A stretch of DNA of 64,000 nt, from positions 1 to 64,000 of the forward strand of contig JBKDQE010000067.1 of assembly GCA_046342195.1 (NCBI GenBank), written 5' to 3'. A program made the translations under genes and the position numbers. Positions within the stretch are counted from its first letter, which is position 1. Every line of letters starts with the position of its first letter. The stretch comes from CANHBY01 sp046342195. GTDB taxonomy: Bacteria > Pseudomonadota > Gammaproteobacteria > Burkholderiales > Burkholderiaceae_C. This document shows, piece after piece, positions 41,884 to 50,517 of this stretch. Under the pieces are notes generated by a model. The model searched no databases. It was not told the origin of the DNA and worked only from the letters and a program-made list of their open reading frames with translations.

Positions 41884-42723
41884 TCAGCGCGGATTAGCCT
41901 GAGCTTGCCATTGAGCGGGGAGAAAGCACCCAACAAAACTGAAAAAAATCGAAAGCAGCAACATACTGTTGATGGTGCTCATGAGAATCAGGCTGGCAAA
42001 CGGTAGCCAATGGTCAATTTGCAAGGCCGTCATGAGGCTTGAGACAATCAACCACGCTGTGCTGCTGAGCGTGATCCATGAAAATCCATAGACGACGAAA
42101 GCCCATTTGTTCTTCCAAAGAGCCACGATGCTGAAAATCACTGACCGAAGCACGGGTTGCTGCCCCCAAAAAACCAGCCCTGGCGTATGCCAAAACACCA
42201 AAGAAACAAGGCTGACCAAGCTCATGCTGAGCAAAATATGCGATTGAATGGCGGGTTGCTTGGCCAATTCTTCGAGGCTGACCTGGCCAGAAGAAAGGTC
42301 TTCCAAGAGGGGGGAGAGCGCGGGGGCGCCGATCAAAAAAGAACCCCATAAAAGCACGAGGGTGACGCCAGTGAACAGCGCGCCCAGCTTCAGCATGCCC
42401 CTCATTTGCTGACGCGAGCCACGCATCGGTTCAAAAAAAACCGACACTGTAGGTATTTCAGCCCGAAGAGCCCTGTAGGCCGCCGCCATAAAACCAAGGG
42501 AAAACCAAGGCACAAAAAAGAACATGCACACAATGCCGAGTACCGGTATAAAAAAAGCCAGCATACACACCAGCATCATGGCAGAAAAAATGCCGGTAAA
42601 GCCCAAAGGGTAGTGAGTGAAGGTTTTAATACCTTGCTGAATCCAGCGTAAGCCCTCAGTGGCGCGAACAGACTGGAGGCTCAGTGTGGGCAGAGTGAGC
42701 GTGGCTGGGCTGGTTTTGTACAT
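41884..42723 (-). CDS. BPSS1780-family membrane protein
   Basis: A 279-residue integral membrane protein with about six helices, for example GIFSAMMLVCMLAFFIPVLG, LGALFTGVTLVLLWGSFLIG and LPFASLILMSTINSMLLLSI. It begins with the family pattern RATEGLRWIQQGIKTFTHYP. This family is widespread in Burkholderiales and typically sits next to thrB, as here; its function is unknown. Its ATG overlaps the thrB stop (TAATG), indicating translational coupling. Confidence 0.88.
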   Translation of the reverse strand: MYKTSPATLTLPTLSLQSVRATEGLRWIQQGIKTFTHYPLGFTGIFSAMMLVCMLAFFIPVLGIVCMFFFVPWFSLGFMAAAYRALRAEIPTVSVFFEPMRGSRQQMRGMLKLGALFTGVTLVLLWGSFLIGAPALSPLLEDLSSGQVSLEELAKQPAIQSHILLSMSLVSLVSLVFWHTPGLVFWGQQPVLRSVIFSIVALWKNKWAFVVYGFSWITLSSTAWLIVSSLMTALQIDHWLPFASLILMSTINSMLLLSIFFSFVGCFLPAQWQAQANPR

Positions 42724-43697
42724 TACTGAGTTCGCTGGTAAATCCAGGGTTGGTTGATTCTGAAGCGCAGTACGCGCTCAAAATGAGCAGGGTCATGCGC
42801 TTTAAGCAGCGCAGCATCACGGGGAAGATGTTTGTCCCACAGTCTTGAAATCCAGAAACGTAAAGCAGCGGCACGCATCAAATCAGGAAGAAGTTTCAAC
42901 TCTTGGGGGTTCAGGGGGCGTTGCGCATCATAGGCTGCCACCATGGCTTGAGCGCGATCCAGGGCCAATTCTCCACTGTGAAGGTCAATGCACCAGTCAT
43001 TAAGACATACGCTCAGGTCAAATAACAAGGTATCAATGCCGGCAAAATAAAAGTCAAAAAAGCCTGAAAGTTGTTCTCCGGGAGAAGTTGTCTCGAACAA
43101 GACATTGTCTCGGAACAGATCGGCGTGAATCGGCCCACGAGGTAGTTGAGCAAACTCCGCCGAGGCAGCCAAGTGTTGCTGGTAGGTTAATTCCAGGGCC
43201 AACAAATGCGCCAAATCGGGGCTCAAAAAAGGCGTGATCAGGGGGGCGGTTTGCTGCCACCAGGCCAAGCCCCTCAAATGGGCTTGATTGCCTGGAAAAT
43301 CCTGGCCGGCCAGGTGCATTCGGGCCAGCATATTGCCCACGCGCTCGCAGTGGAAGGAAGAAGGAAAAAGCTGGTGCTCACCCCTGAGACGGTCGACCAC
43401 TGCCGCGGGTTTGCCTTGTACGACGTGAATCAATTGCCCTTGTACATTGGGGTGAGGCATTGGCACAGGAATACAACGACGCGACAAGTGCTGCATCAGT
43501 TCAAGGTAGAAGGGTAATTGCTCGAAGCTGAGGCGCTCAAAGATGGTGAGAACATAAAGGCCTTGATCGGTGTCGGCGAAGTAATTGGTGTTTTCAATAC
43601 CAGCACTGATTCCTTGCAAGCGGTTCAGGTGGCCGAGTTGTAACTCGGCCATGAGTGCAGACGCTTCTTGAAAGGGAACTTCAGTAAAGACAGCCAT
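42723..43697 (-). CDS. thrB: Homoserine kinase (aminoglycoside-phosphotransferase fold)
   Basis: Phosphorylates homoserine in threonine synthesis. The 324-residue protein belongs to the ThrB class built on the choline/aminoglycoside kinase fold, not the GHMP fold. It starts MAVFTEVPFQEA and carries LQGISAGIENTNYF. The Brenner motif is GPIHADLFRDNVLF (catalytic Asp), and the DFG-like metal site is SGFFDFYFAGIDTLLFD. ATG 43697 fits the family N-terminus; the frame is open to 43745. Its stop overlaps the next gene. No thrC or hom lies here. Confidence 0.95.
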   Translation of the reverse strand: MAVFTEVPFQEASALMAELQLGHLNRLQGISAGIENTNYFADTDQGLYVLTIFERLSFEQLPFYLELMQHLSRRCIPVPMPHPNVQGQLIHVVQGKPAAVVDRLRGEHQLFPSSFHCERVGNMLARMHLAGQDFPGNQAHLRGLAWWQQTAPLITPFLSPDLAHLLALELTYQQHLAASAEFAQLPRGPIHADLFRDNVLFETTSPGEQLSGFFDFYFAGIDTLLFDLSVCLNDWCIDLHSGELALDRAQAMVAAYDAQRPLNPQELKLLPDLMRAAALRFWISRLWDKHLPRDAALLKAHDPAHFERVLRFRINQPWIYQRTQ

Positions 43698-44482
43698 GAG
43701 ATTAAATAGTAAGTAGGCTTGGCGGCAGCCACAGAGTGCGTGCATTCAAATCGGAAAACATTCTAGAGCCTGTTAACTCTCATTGTAGAGGCCTCTGAAC
43801 AGTCTATTCACTGGGTAAATTGTTCAGCCTCAAATGCCCGTTGACCGTTGGATTCCGTGATTAACGCACGGAATGACAAGCCAACCGATTCACAAAATGA
43901 GGAGGCGGTCAAATGAATGATTCGCCCCGTCATGCCACGCATCAAAGCAGCACCCAGACAATGCCAGAGTGTTTCCCGGCGTTGAAGGGCCCAGCGCCTT
44001 CGCAAGGATAATGAGGGGGCACGAAAAATCTCCTTCACGACACTTCAAAATCCCTCAAAAAATCATCAAAGTGCTCATGAAAAACGAAAGAATTTTCATG
44101 ACCAGAAATGCTGATGTGCAGACATGCATGCCGGCTTGATGGGTTTTGCAGGGCCAATTAAGCGCCCTATTGAGCCCTATTTAGGCATTCAACCCACCCC
44201 TCAGGGGGATGGCTAAATCTGATGGTGATTGGGAAACTCCCTGAAGTCATTTCGCCGAGGCTGATCCCTCATCAGGAAAACTTCAAAATCCACTTCATTG
44301 GCTTGAAAGCTGATTTTTCTCTTGATTCCATACCAAATAGATTGCTGCATTTGACAAAAACTTATTCCATGTGCTATGGCACGGCGAACAAGCCATGATT
44401 TATATAAGGGTATTATAAAAGGAAATGAATCAATAAATTATCTGCATATTGTTCAATATCTGTAAATCAAAGGGCCAACAAA
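43698..44482. other. 785-bp intergenic region upstream of thrB and of the actin-like cassette
   Basis: It holds a TAGAGCCTGTTAAC motif (43763-43776) similar to the outer edge of the 62-bp repeats, one doubtful short frame (43808-44038), and GATGGGTTTTGCAG (44139-44152), which shares 14 bases with the end of element A. From about 44300 the sequence is AT-rich. TTGACA (44351-44356) is followed 18 bp on by TATGGC, a possible promoter for the actin-like gene. No clear iteron or centromere-type direct-repeat array could be seen by eye. Confidence 0.5.
43808..44038 (-). CDS. Doubtful 76-residue hypothetical protein
   Basis: Open frame from GTG 44038 in the direction of thrB, ending 110 bp before it. 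The product (RRRWALQRRETLWHCLGAAL, then SSFCESVGLSFRALITES) has a plausible composition but no recognised relative. There is no good ribosome-binding site at the right distance. It may be spurious. Confidence 0.25.
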   Translation of the reverse strand: MKEIFRAPSLSLRRRWALQRRETLWHCLGAALMRGMTGRIIHLTASSFCESVGLSFRALITESNGQRAFEAEQFTQ

Positions 44483-45490
44483 GTGGGTCGATCTGCTGCA
44501 GTCATCAGCATTAATTCAGTTCACACCCAGGGTTATAGCCTGGCAAAACAAGTCATTTTCCCTTCATTTACTTTGCCTGCACACCCTGATAAACCATACA
44601 TAATCAGTGAAAACTCAGATCTTGATATTGTTACCGTAAAAGTAAACCGATTTTTTTTTACTGCAGGACGAGACAGTTTATATATTCCAGGACTGCGCCA
44701 AGAAACAAATTGGCAAGCATTTTCACCCGGAGTCATCAGAAACTTGGCCTTGATTCGATCTGCACTTTGGTATCTCCAGGAGCCTACGCTTGATATTTTG
44801 ATTCTGGGATTGCCCATCCGAATGATTCATCGTTATCAAAAATCCTTAAACAAACGTCTTCTTGGAGAGCATTGGCTCCCCCACTTTTTTCATCGCATGG
44901 GATACCCTCTGCACAATCGCTCAAGGGTCGAAGTGCGTCAGGCTATCGTGATGCCTCGGCCTGTTATTGCGCTTTTTGCTGCAGCCTCAGAACACTCGAT
45001 CGTGACAGAATCTGACAGTTTGGTACTTGATTTCAATCTAGACACCCTGGACATTTTATGCGCCTCAAAAATGCGCCCAATTAATGGTCAACAAGGCTGC
45101 ATTCAGGGTGGTATATCAGGGTTTATTGAACAACTTGCACGAAGCATTCTGCAATCACGAAAAAACTCTAACGATCAATTCATCGCTCAGGAATCAATGC
45201 TGTCTGGCAGCGTCAGCTGTATAACCACGTTACCTGAAAGTGCTTATTATCGCCATTTTTATTTTCCATCACCTCACCTGAAAAAGGCGCGCGAAGTCAT
45301 CAATTATTATCTTGATCAAGCCCTCATCTTATTGCCTTCCATGAGAAAAATGCGGCTCGCTGTACTCACCGGTAGCGGAGCACATCTATTGGAACCCATT
45401 CTTACCACTCATCTCCCCAATCTCAAATACATTATTAAACCTCTAACTCCAGAGAGAACACTGCTTCATGATTTTAGTCATTCTTTCTAA
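44483..45490 (+). CDS. Divergent ParM/StbA-like (actin-like) protein
   Basis: A 335-residue protein with the block order of plasmid actin-like ParM/StbA/PRTRC-D proteins. The N-terminal phosphate-1 strand is AVISINSVHTQGYSLA. The R-F-F-F-T-A-G-R strand follows (about 56-63), then LALIRSALWYLQ with LDILILGLPIRM (about 88-114). The V-E-V-R-Q-A-I-V-M-P-R-P strand is at 149-160, the phosphate-2 strand LVLDFNLDTLDIL at 180-192, and the adenosine-type loop AVLTGSGAHLLEPIL near 305. The nucleotide loops are degenerate: phosphate-1 lacks the D-x-G-x-x-N-x-K pattern and phosphate-2 has Asn in place of Gly. ATPase and filament activity are therefore uncertain. GTG 44483 follows AAAGGG by 8 nt. The gene is AT-rich compared with its neighbours. 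A small ParR-like gene follows 253 bp downstream, beyond a repeat element. Confidence 0.6.
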   Translation: MGRSAAVISINSVHTQGYSLAKQVIFPSFTLPAHPDKPYIISENSDLDIVTVKVNRFFFTAGRDSLYIPGLRQETNWQAFSPGVIRNLALIRSALWYLQEPTLDILILGLPIRMIHRYQKSLNKRLLGEHWLPHFFHRMGYPLHNRSRVEVRQAIVMPRPVIALFAAASEHSIVTESDSLVLDFNLDTLDILCASKMRPINGQQGCIQGGISGFIEQLARSILQSRKNSNDQFIAQESMLSGSVSCITTLPESAYYRHFYFPSPHLKKAREVINYYLDQALILLPSMRKMRLAVLTGSGAHLLEPILTTHLPNLKYIIKPLTPERTLLHDFSHSF

Positions 45491-45652
45491 GCAACCTCTG
45501 TAAAACCCCTCGTGGATGAGGGCGCTTTTTCCGGATGGAGGATGCCAGGCAGATTTTGCAGCCTGTCGCCGATGCTACAGGCAAAAAAGCCAACGCCGCA
45601 GACCTCATTCGGGAAAAGATGCGATCGGTGCGAGGAGTTTTGCATAGGTTCC
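45491..45652 (+). repeat. MITE-like element B between the actin-like and ParR-like genes
   Basis: It begins GCAACCTCTGTAAAACCCC immediately after the TAA of the actin-like gene and ends GGAGTTTTGCATAGGTTCC, an imperfect inverted copy. The first ~75 bp resemble the minus strand of element A (17161-17232), including TCGTG-ATGAG and GATGCCAGGC. At 162 bp it has no coding capacity. Confidence 0.65.
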
Positions 45653-45743
45653 TTAAATCCCATCACAGGCCACACGCGTGCTTTCTATCTCTGCTTTACG
45701 CTTAAAAGTGTATTTTTGAGTTTTTATTTCGAATATCAATGAT

Positions 45744-46028
45744 ATGAATGTCAAAACCCATCGATCCACCTATGTGAGGGTGGCCTTGTCGCCCGATACT
45801 GACCTTAACCTCGAACTGAAAAACGTCTCTAATCGTGCGGCTCGCCTTTTAGAGCTGGCTACAATGGGGCTGGCCTTACATAAGGCCAGCCTAGCTTCTC
45901 AAATAATACAAACACTAAATTCCAAAAATACACCCAAGGAATCCCTGCCTCAAAACTTGGCTACCACTAACCATCATCATCCACCAAATTTGAATGACGA
46001 TTTAATGCGAAGTTGGTCTTATCTTTAA
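45744..46028 (+). CDS. Small ParR/StbB-like putative DNA-binding protein
   Basis: A 94-residue protein. The segment YVRVALSPDTDLNLELKNVS followed by NRAARLLELATMGLAL resembles the ribbon-helix-helix adaptor that follows ParM/StbA-type genes, where a short strand V-x-L-x-x-D-x-D precedes an Arg-rich helix R-x-x-R-L-x-x-L-A-x-x-G-L. The C-terminal half is polar (HHHPPNLNDDLMRSW). It is AT-rich like the upstream actin-like gene, and the two were probably acquired together. Binding to a centromere-like site is inferred from the arrangement, not shown. Confidence 0.5.
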   Translation: MNVKTHRSTYVRVALSPDTDLNLELKNVSNRAARLLELATMGLALHKASLASQIIQTLNSKNTPKESLPQNLATTNHHHPPNLNDDLMRSWSYL

Positions 46029-46121
46029 TATAAGAAATTTACTGGAGAGTAAATTTTATAAAACAAGCCGAGTCAATGTCCAATGAATGGTCGGAGTGAG
46101 TCGGCGATTGGTGGCTCATAA

Positions 46122-48395
46122 TCAGATATTGTCGAGGTAGGTTCTGAGTTTGTCTGAGCGGCTTGGGTGTTTGAGCTTACGAATGGCTTTGGCCTCGATT
46201 TGACGGATGCGCTCACGGGTGACATCAAACTGTTTGCCAACTTCCTCCAGGGTGTGGTCGGTAGACATTTCGATACCAAAGCGCATTCTCAGCACCTTCG
46301 CTTCACGGGGGGTGAGGCTGTCCAGAATATCTTTGACGACATCACGCAAACCGGCTTGCATGGCCGCCTCAATTGGGGCAGTGTTGTTGTTGTCTTCGAT
46401 AAAGTCGCCAAGGTGAGAGTCGTCATCATCACCGATAGGGGTTTCCATTGAGATCGGCTCTTTGGCAATTTTCATGATCTTGCGGATCTTGTCTTCGGGA
46501 ATTTCCATTTTGGCGGCCAAAGCGGGTGCATCGGGTTCGTAGCCGAACTCTTGCAAGTGCTGACGACTGATTCGGTTCATCTTGTTGATGGTTTCGATCA
46601 TGTGCACCGGAATGCGGATGGTGCGAGCCTGGTCAGCGATGGAGCGAGTAATCGCCTGACGGATCCACCAAGTGGCATACGTAGAAAACTTGTAACCCCG
46701 GCGGTATTCAAATTTATCGACCGCCTTCATCAGGCCAATGTTGCCCTCTTGGATGAGGTCGAGAAATTGCAGGCCACGGTTGGTATATTTTTTGGCAATC
46801 GAAATCACGAGACGAAGATTGGCCTCGATCATTTCTTTTTTGGCATCACGCGAGGCTTTCTCACCTTCATTCATGCGCTTGTTGATCGCTTTGAGGTCTT
46901 CCAGGGGAACGACAGCGCGGTCTTGCTGATCGATCAGCTTCTTTTGCAATTCTTGGATGGGGGGCAGATTTCGTGCAAGCACAGCGCTATAAGGTTTGCC
47001 TGAAGCCGCTTCTTGTTCGGCCCATTCGAGGTTCAGCGCATTCGGAGGAAAATGCTTGACAAAGTAGTCTTGCCGCACACCGCATTTGTCAACGATGATC
47101 TTGCGCAGTTCGCGTTCATAGCGTCGGACATCATCAACCTGAGAGCGCAAGATCGAGCAGAGCTTCTCGATGGTTTTGACGGTGAAGCGAATGGTCATCA
47201 GATCGGTGCTGATTGCCCGCTGAGCCTTGTTATAAGCGCTTGATTGATAGCCATCTTTTTCGAAGGATTTGCGCATTTTTTCAAAGTGGGCGCGCAGGCT
47301 ATCAAATTTCGCCAAGGCGACAGCCTTCATTTCCTCGAGCTTTTTGGTCAGGGCTTTGCTGCCTCCTTGCCCGTCATCATCGTCTTCTTCATCGAAGAAA
47401 TCGACATCTTCTTCGGCGACATAATCGTCGGCTTCATCTTCAGAAACAAAGCCATCAACGACCTCGGAGATTTTTATTTCACCCGATTGGATGCGGTCAG
47501 CAAAATGAAGAATTTCAGCAATGGTAGTGGGCGAGGCGCTGATGGCGTACATCATGGCCTGCAAGCCGCCTTCAATGCGCTTGGCAATTTCGATTTCACC
47601 TTCGCGGGTGAGCAGTTCCACGGTGCCCATTTCGCGCATGTACATGCGCACGGGATCGGTGGTTCGGCCAAATTCGGAATCTACCGTTGAAAGTGCCGCT
47701 TCGGCAGCCTCTTCAGCTTCTTCTTCAGTGGCTGTGGTGGCGCCTCCGCCTGCAATCAGGAGTGTGGCGGCATCGGGCGCTTGCTCATAAACTGCGATGC
47801 CCATGTCGTTGAGCATCGAGATGATGGCCTCGAGAATTTCATTTTCAACGAGTTTTTCGGGGAGGTGGTCGTTGATTTCCTGGTGAGTCAGGAAACCCCG
47901 GGTTTTCCCCATTTTAATGAGGGTTTTAAGTTCTTGACGGCGCTTGGCGACTTCTTCTTCAGTGAGTGCGGTTTCATCCAGGCCAAATTCACGCATGAGG
48001 GCACGTTCTTTGGCGCGTGACACCTTCATTCGCAGAGGTTTGGCTTTCGGGCGAGCGTCGTCAGCAGTTGAATCGGGTTCGACTTCAGTCTCAGTTTCGG
48101 CCTCAGTTTCGAAATCAGCTTCGAGATCGGTAAAATCTTCTTCAACAATTTCAGGCTTTGCCGCTTTAATCTCGGCTTTGGCGGGCTGGCGGCTGCGAGT
48201 GCGATGGGTTGACGCCCCATTGTCCATATTTGGGAGAGACGCTTCGATCTCTTTGGTTTTTTTTGATACTTTGGTGCGCTGAATGGCTTTGCTCGCTGGT
48301 GTCACCGGAGTGTCATCTTGCATACTGCCATCTTTGCTTTGGGGAGATGAAGTTTTCCTGGTCTTCGTAGTCATAGCACTCTTTTTGACTGTCAT
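46122..48395 (-). CDS. rpoD: RNA polymerase sigma factor RpoD (sigma-70)
   Basis: Primary sigma factor of 757 residues. Region 1.1 lies after an acidic, Lys/Thr-rich N-terminal extension (about 1-130, with repeated Thr-Glu pairs). Region 1.2 contains DPVRMYMREMGTVELLTREG. Region 2 carries GNIGLMKAVDKFEYRRGYKF followed by STYATWWIRQAITR. Region 3 contains RIPVHMIETINK, and region 4 ends VTRERIRQIEAKAIRKLKHP. It lies downstream of dnaG with a 216-bp gap, the usual dnaG-rpoD order. The rpsU gene often found upstream of dnaG is missing. Confidence 0.98.
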   Translation of the reverse strand: MTVKKSAMTTKTRKTSSPQSKDGSMQDDTPVTPASKAIQRTKVSKKTKEIEASLPNMDNGASTHRTRSRQPAKAEIKAAKPEIVEEDFTDLEADFETEAETETEVEPDSTADDARPKAKPLRMKVSRAKERALMREFGLDETALTEEEVAKRRQELKTLIKMGKTRGFLTHQEINDHLPEKLVENEILEAIISMLNDMGIAVYEQAPDAATLLIAGGGATTATEEEAEEAAEAALSTVDSEFGRTTDPVRMYMREMGTVELLTREGEIEIAKRIEGGLQAMMYAISASPTTIAEILHFADRIQSGEIKISEVVDGFVSEDEADDYVAEEDVDFFDEEDDDDGQGGSKALTKKLEEMKAVALAKFDSLRAHFEKMRKSFEKDGYQSSAYNKAQRAISTDLMTIRFTVKTIEKLCSILRSQVDDVRRYERELRKIIVDKCGVRQDYFVKHFPPNALNLEWAEQEAASGKPYSAVLARNLPPIQELQKKLIDQQDRAVVPLEDLKAINKRMNEGEKASRDAKKEMIEANLRLVISIAKKYTNRGLQFLDLIQEGNIGLMKAVDKFEYRRGYKFSTYATWWIRQAITRSIADQARTIRIPVHMIETINKMNRISRQHLQEFGYEPDAPALAAKMEIPEDKIRKIMKIAKEPISMETPIGDDDDSHLGDFIEDNNNTAPIEAAMQAGLRDVVKDILDSLTPREAKVLRMRFGIEMSTDHTLEEVGKQFDVTRERIRQIEAKAIRKLKHPSRSDKLRTYLDNI

Positions 48396-48611
48396 GCGAA
48401 TTCTCGATGGATGGTTGCAAACGGCGAGACCTTGGGGTGCCGAATGAGAGCGGGTAGGGCGTCAGACGGGGCGAAGCCAAGCTGGAGCATGGTGGGCGAT
48501 GTATTGGGTTGAAGTGCAGTCAATGGGAAGGCGGCTCTGAACATACTGGCTAAAAAACCGCATGGGACACCCGGCTGCTACCACGAATTTCTCGCTGTAC
48601 CTTAGAAATGA

Positions 48612-50486
48612 TTATAACTTTGTCGTATTCAAGGGGTAGATTGTTTTTTTTAGATGATTCAGTCGCAGGCTGATTTCACGATAGCGTTGTAAAGCGCTTG
48701 GGTCATGTCCGGCAGCGGCTGCCAATTCGGTTTGTTGCAGGCTGAGTTTTTCGATCCAGAGGGTATCTAGTGAGCGTCGCAAATCTTGGAATTGAAGGTC
48801 ATCTTCTAGGGCTGACAGGGGTATGAGCCGCTCGACAAGCTCTGTCGTAAACTGTTCTTTCAGCCTTGGCTCCAGTGCGGCCCAGGCCATGGGCCCATGC
48901 TCGGCAATTTGTCGCTCCAGCCATCCGGCAAGCTCGCCGTGAGGGGAGGGCAGTTGCGCCAGAAGGTCGTGGTCGTCTGCGGCCAATTTGTCAAGCCAGT
49001 GGCTATTGAGCAGAAGCAGGCGTAAAGCATGATCTGCCGGGCGGGGTGGTGTGGTGCGACTGAAAAGGCGAGAGCGTTTGGAGGAAACTGGCCCCCCTAA
49101 AGAGGCAGGCCGCCCCTGGCGGGCATTCTCGGCCTCAGGCCATGGGGCGGTGGAAAGGGAGGGCGGGGGGCGTGTGTCGCTTCGCCAGAGTTCGGCCAAG
49201 TCCGATAGGGATAGCCCGCTGATTTTGGCCAGATCAAGCTGAAGTTGGCGTTTGAGTGCGCCTTCAGGCAATGCTTCCCATAGGGGGCGGGCACGCACCA
49301 AAAAGCGGGCCCGGCCCTCGGCCGTGGTGAGGTCGCAGTCCTGTTGCGCCAGAGTGGTGAGCTGACGCGAAAGGGGTTGAGACTCGACGATACACGCTTC
49401 GAAGGCGTCGCGCCCGTGTTCTCGCACGTAAGAATCCGGGTCATGTTCGCTGGGTAAAAACAGAAAACGCACGCTGCGCGCGTCGGTGGCAAAGGGCAGG
49501 CTTATTTCCAGAGCCCGGGCTGCCGCGCGCATCCCTGCGGCGTCGCCATCAAAGCTGAAAATGATATTGTCGGTAAAGCGGAAGAGTTTGCTGATGTGAT
49601 CGGCGGTACAGGCCGTGCCAAGTGTGGCCACGGCATTGCTATAGCCTGACTGGGCCAGCGCCACAACGTCCATATAACCCTCAACAACCAGGGTATAACC
49701 CTTGCGACGAATTTCACTGCGTGCCTCAAACAGCCCATAGAGCTCGCGGCCCTTACTGAAGACTGGTGTTTCCGGTGAATTCAGGTATTTAGGTTCACCA
49801 GCATCAATCACCCGCCCCCCAAAACCGATCACATCGCCCTGAACCGAGCGAATCGGAAACATGATGCGGTTGCGAAAGCGGTCATATCGCTTTCGGCCCT
49901 GGAGAGGCTGTGCTTCGTTTTCGGGTGAAATCACCAAGCCGCAGTTGACCCACTGAGGGTTGTCATAGTCAGGGATGACCGTCGATAAAAAACGCCAGCC
50001 GTCTGGGGCATAACCCAGTCCGAAGCGCTGTGTGACATCACTCGACAGGCCACGTTGATTCAAGTAGGCTGAAGCTTGAGAATGCTTGGTAATTTGTTGC
50101 TGGTAGTGATGAGCAGCCTTTGCGAGCAGGTTGCTCAGTGAGTTTTGTTGTTTTTTGAGAGCGGCAGCGCGCTCGAGGTCTTCCGGGCTGCGTTCATCTT
50201 GGGGAACCCGCATGCCGGCCCGCTGGGCGAGGTCGTTCACGGCATCCGGGAACGACATGCCGCAGTGCTGCATTAAAAAACCGATGGCATTGCCGTGGGC
50301 TCCGCACCCAAAGCAATGATAGGTTTGTCGGGTTGCACTGATGGTAAAGCTCGGGGTTTTTTCGTGATGGAACGGGCAGAGCCCCTTATGATGGATGCCG
50401 GCTTTTTTGAGTTCAACATGCCGGCCCACCACTTCAATAATGTCTGAACGATTCAGCAGGTCTTGGAGAAACTGAGGAGGGATCAC
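48612..50486 (-). CDS. dnaG: DNA primase
   Basis: Synthesises RNA primers at the replication fork. The 624-residue protein has the N-terminal CHC2 zinc finger (CPFHHEKTPSF, YHCFGCGAHG) and the TOPRIM catalytic core with VVEGYMDVVAL (Glu) and FSFDGDAAGMRAA (Asp-x-Asp). A C-terminal DnaB-interacting region (about 480-620) follows. The start is GTG 50484-50486; it gives MIPPQFLQDLLNRSDIIEVV, the family N-terminus, and no nearby ATG fits. Confidence 0.97.
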   Translation of the reverse strand: MIPPQFLQDLLNRSDIIEVVGRHVELKKAGIHHKGLCPFHHEKTPSFTISATRQTYHCFGCGAHGNAIGFLMQHCGMSFPDAVNDLAQRAGMRVPQDERSPEDLERAAALKKQQNSLSNLLAKAAHHYQQQITKHSQASAYLNQRGLSSDVTQRFGLGYAPDGWRFLSTVIPDYDNPQWVNCGLVISPENEAQPLQGRKRYDRFRNRIMFPIRSVQGDVIGFGGRVIDAGEPKYLNSPETPVFSKGRELYGLFEARSEIRRKGYTLVVEGYMDVVALAQSGYSNAVATLGTACTADHISKLFRFTDNIIFSFDGDAAGMRAAARALEISLPFATDARSVRFLFLPSEHDPDSYVREHGRDAFEACIVESQPLSRQLTTLAQQDCDLTTAEGRARFLVRARPLWEALPEGALKRQLQLDLAKISGLSLSDLAELWRSDTRPPPSLSTAPWPEAENARQGRPASLGGPVSSKRSRLFSRTTPPRPADHALRLLLLNSHWLDKLAADDHDLLAQLPSPHGELAGWLERQIAEHGPMAWAALEPRLKEQFTTELVERLIPLSALEDDLQFQDLRRSLDTLWIEKLSLQQTELAAAAGHDPSALQRYREISLRLNHLKKTIYPLNTTKL

Positions 50487-50517
50487 CCGTACAGTCTAAC
50501 AAGCCAGCCCGGCAAAT

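Noticed and set aside
44040..44482. Iteron or centromere-like array upstream of the actin-like gene
   Set aside because: Only isolated short repeats were seen (ACTTCAAAATCC at two places, CCCTATT twice); no ordered array.
47213..47690. Overlapping plus-strand frames over rpoD, Phe- or Arg-rich
   Set aside because: They are antisense shadows of the acidic and basic stretches of sigma-70.
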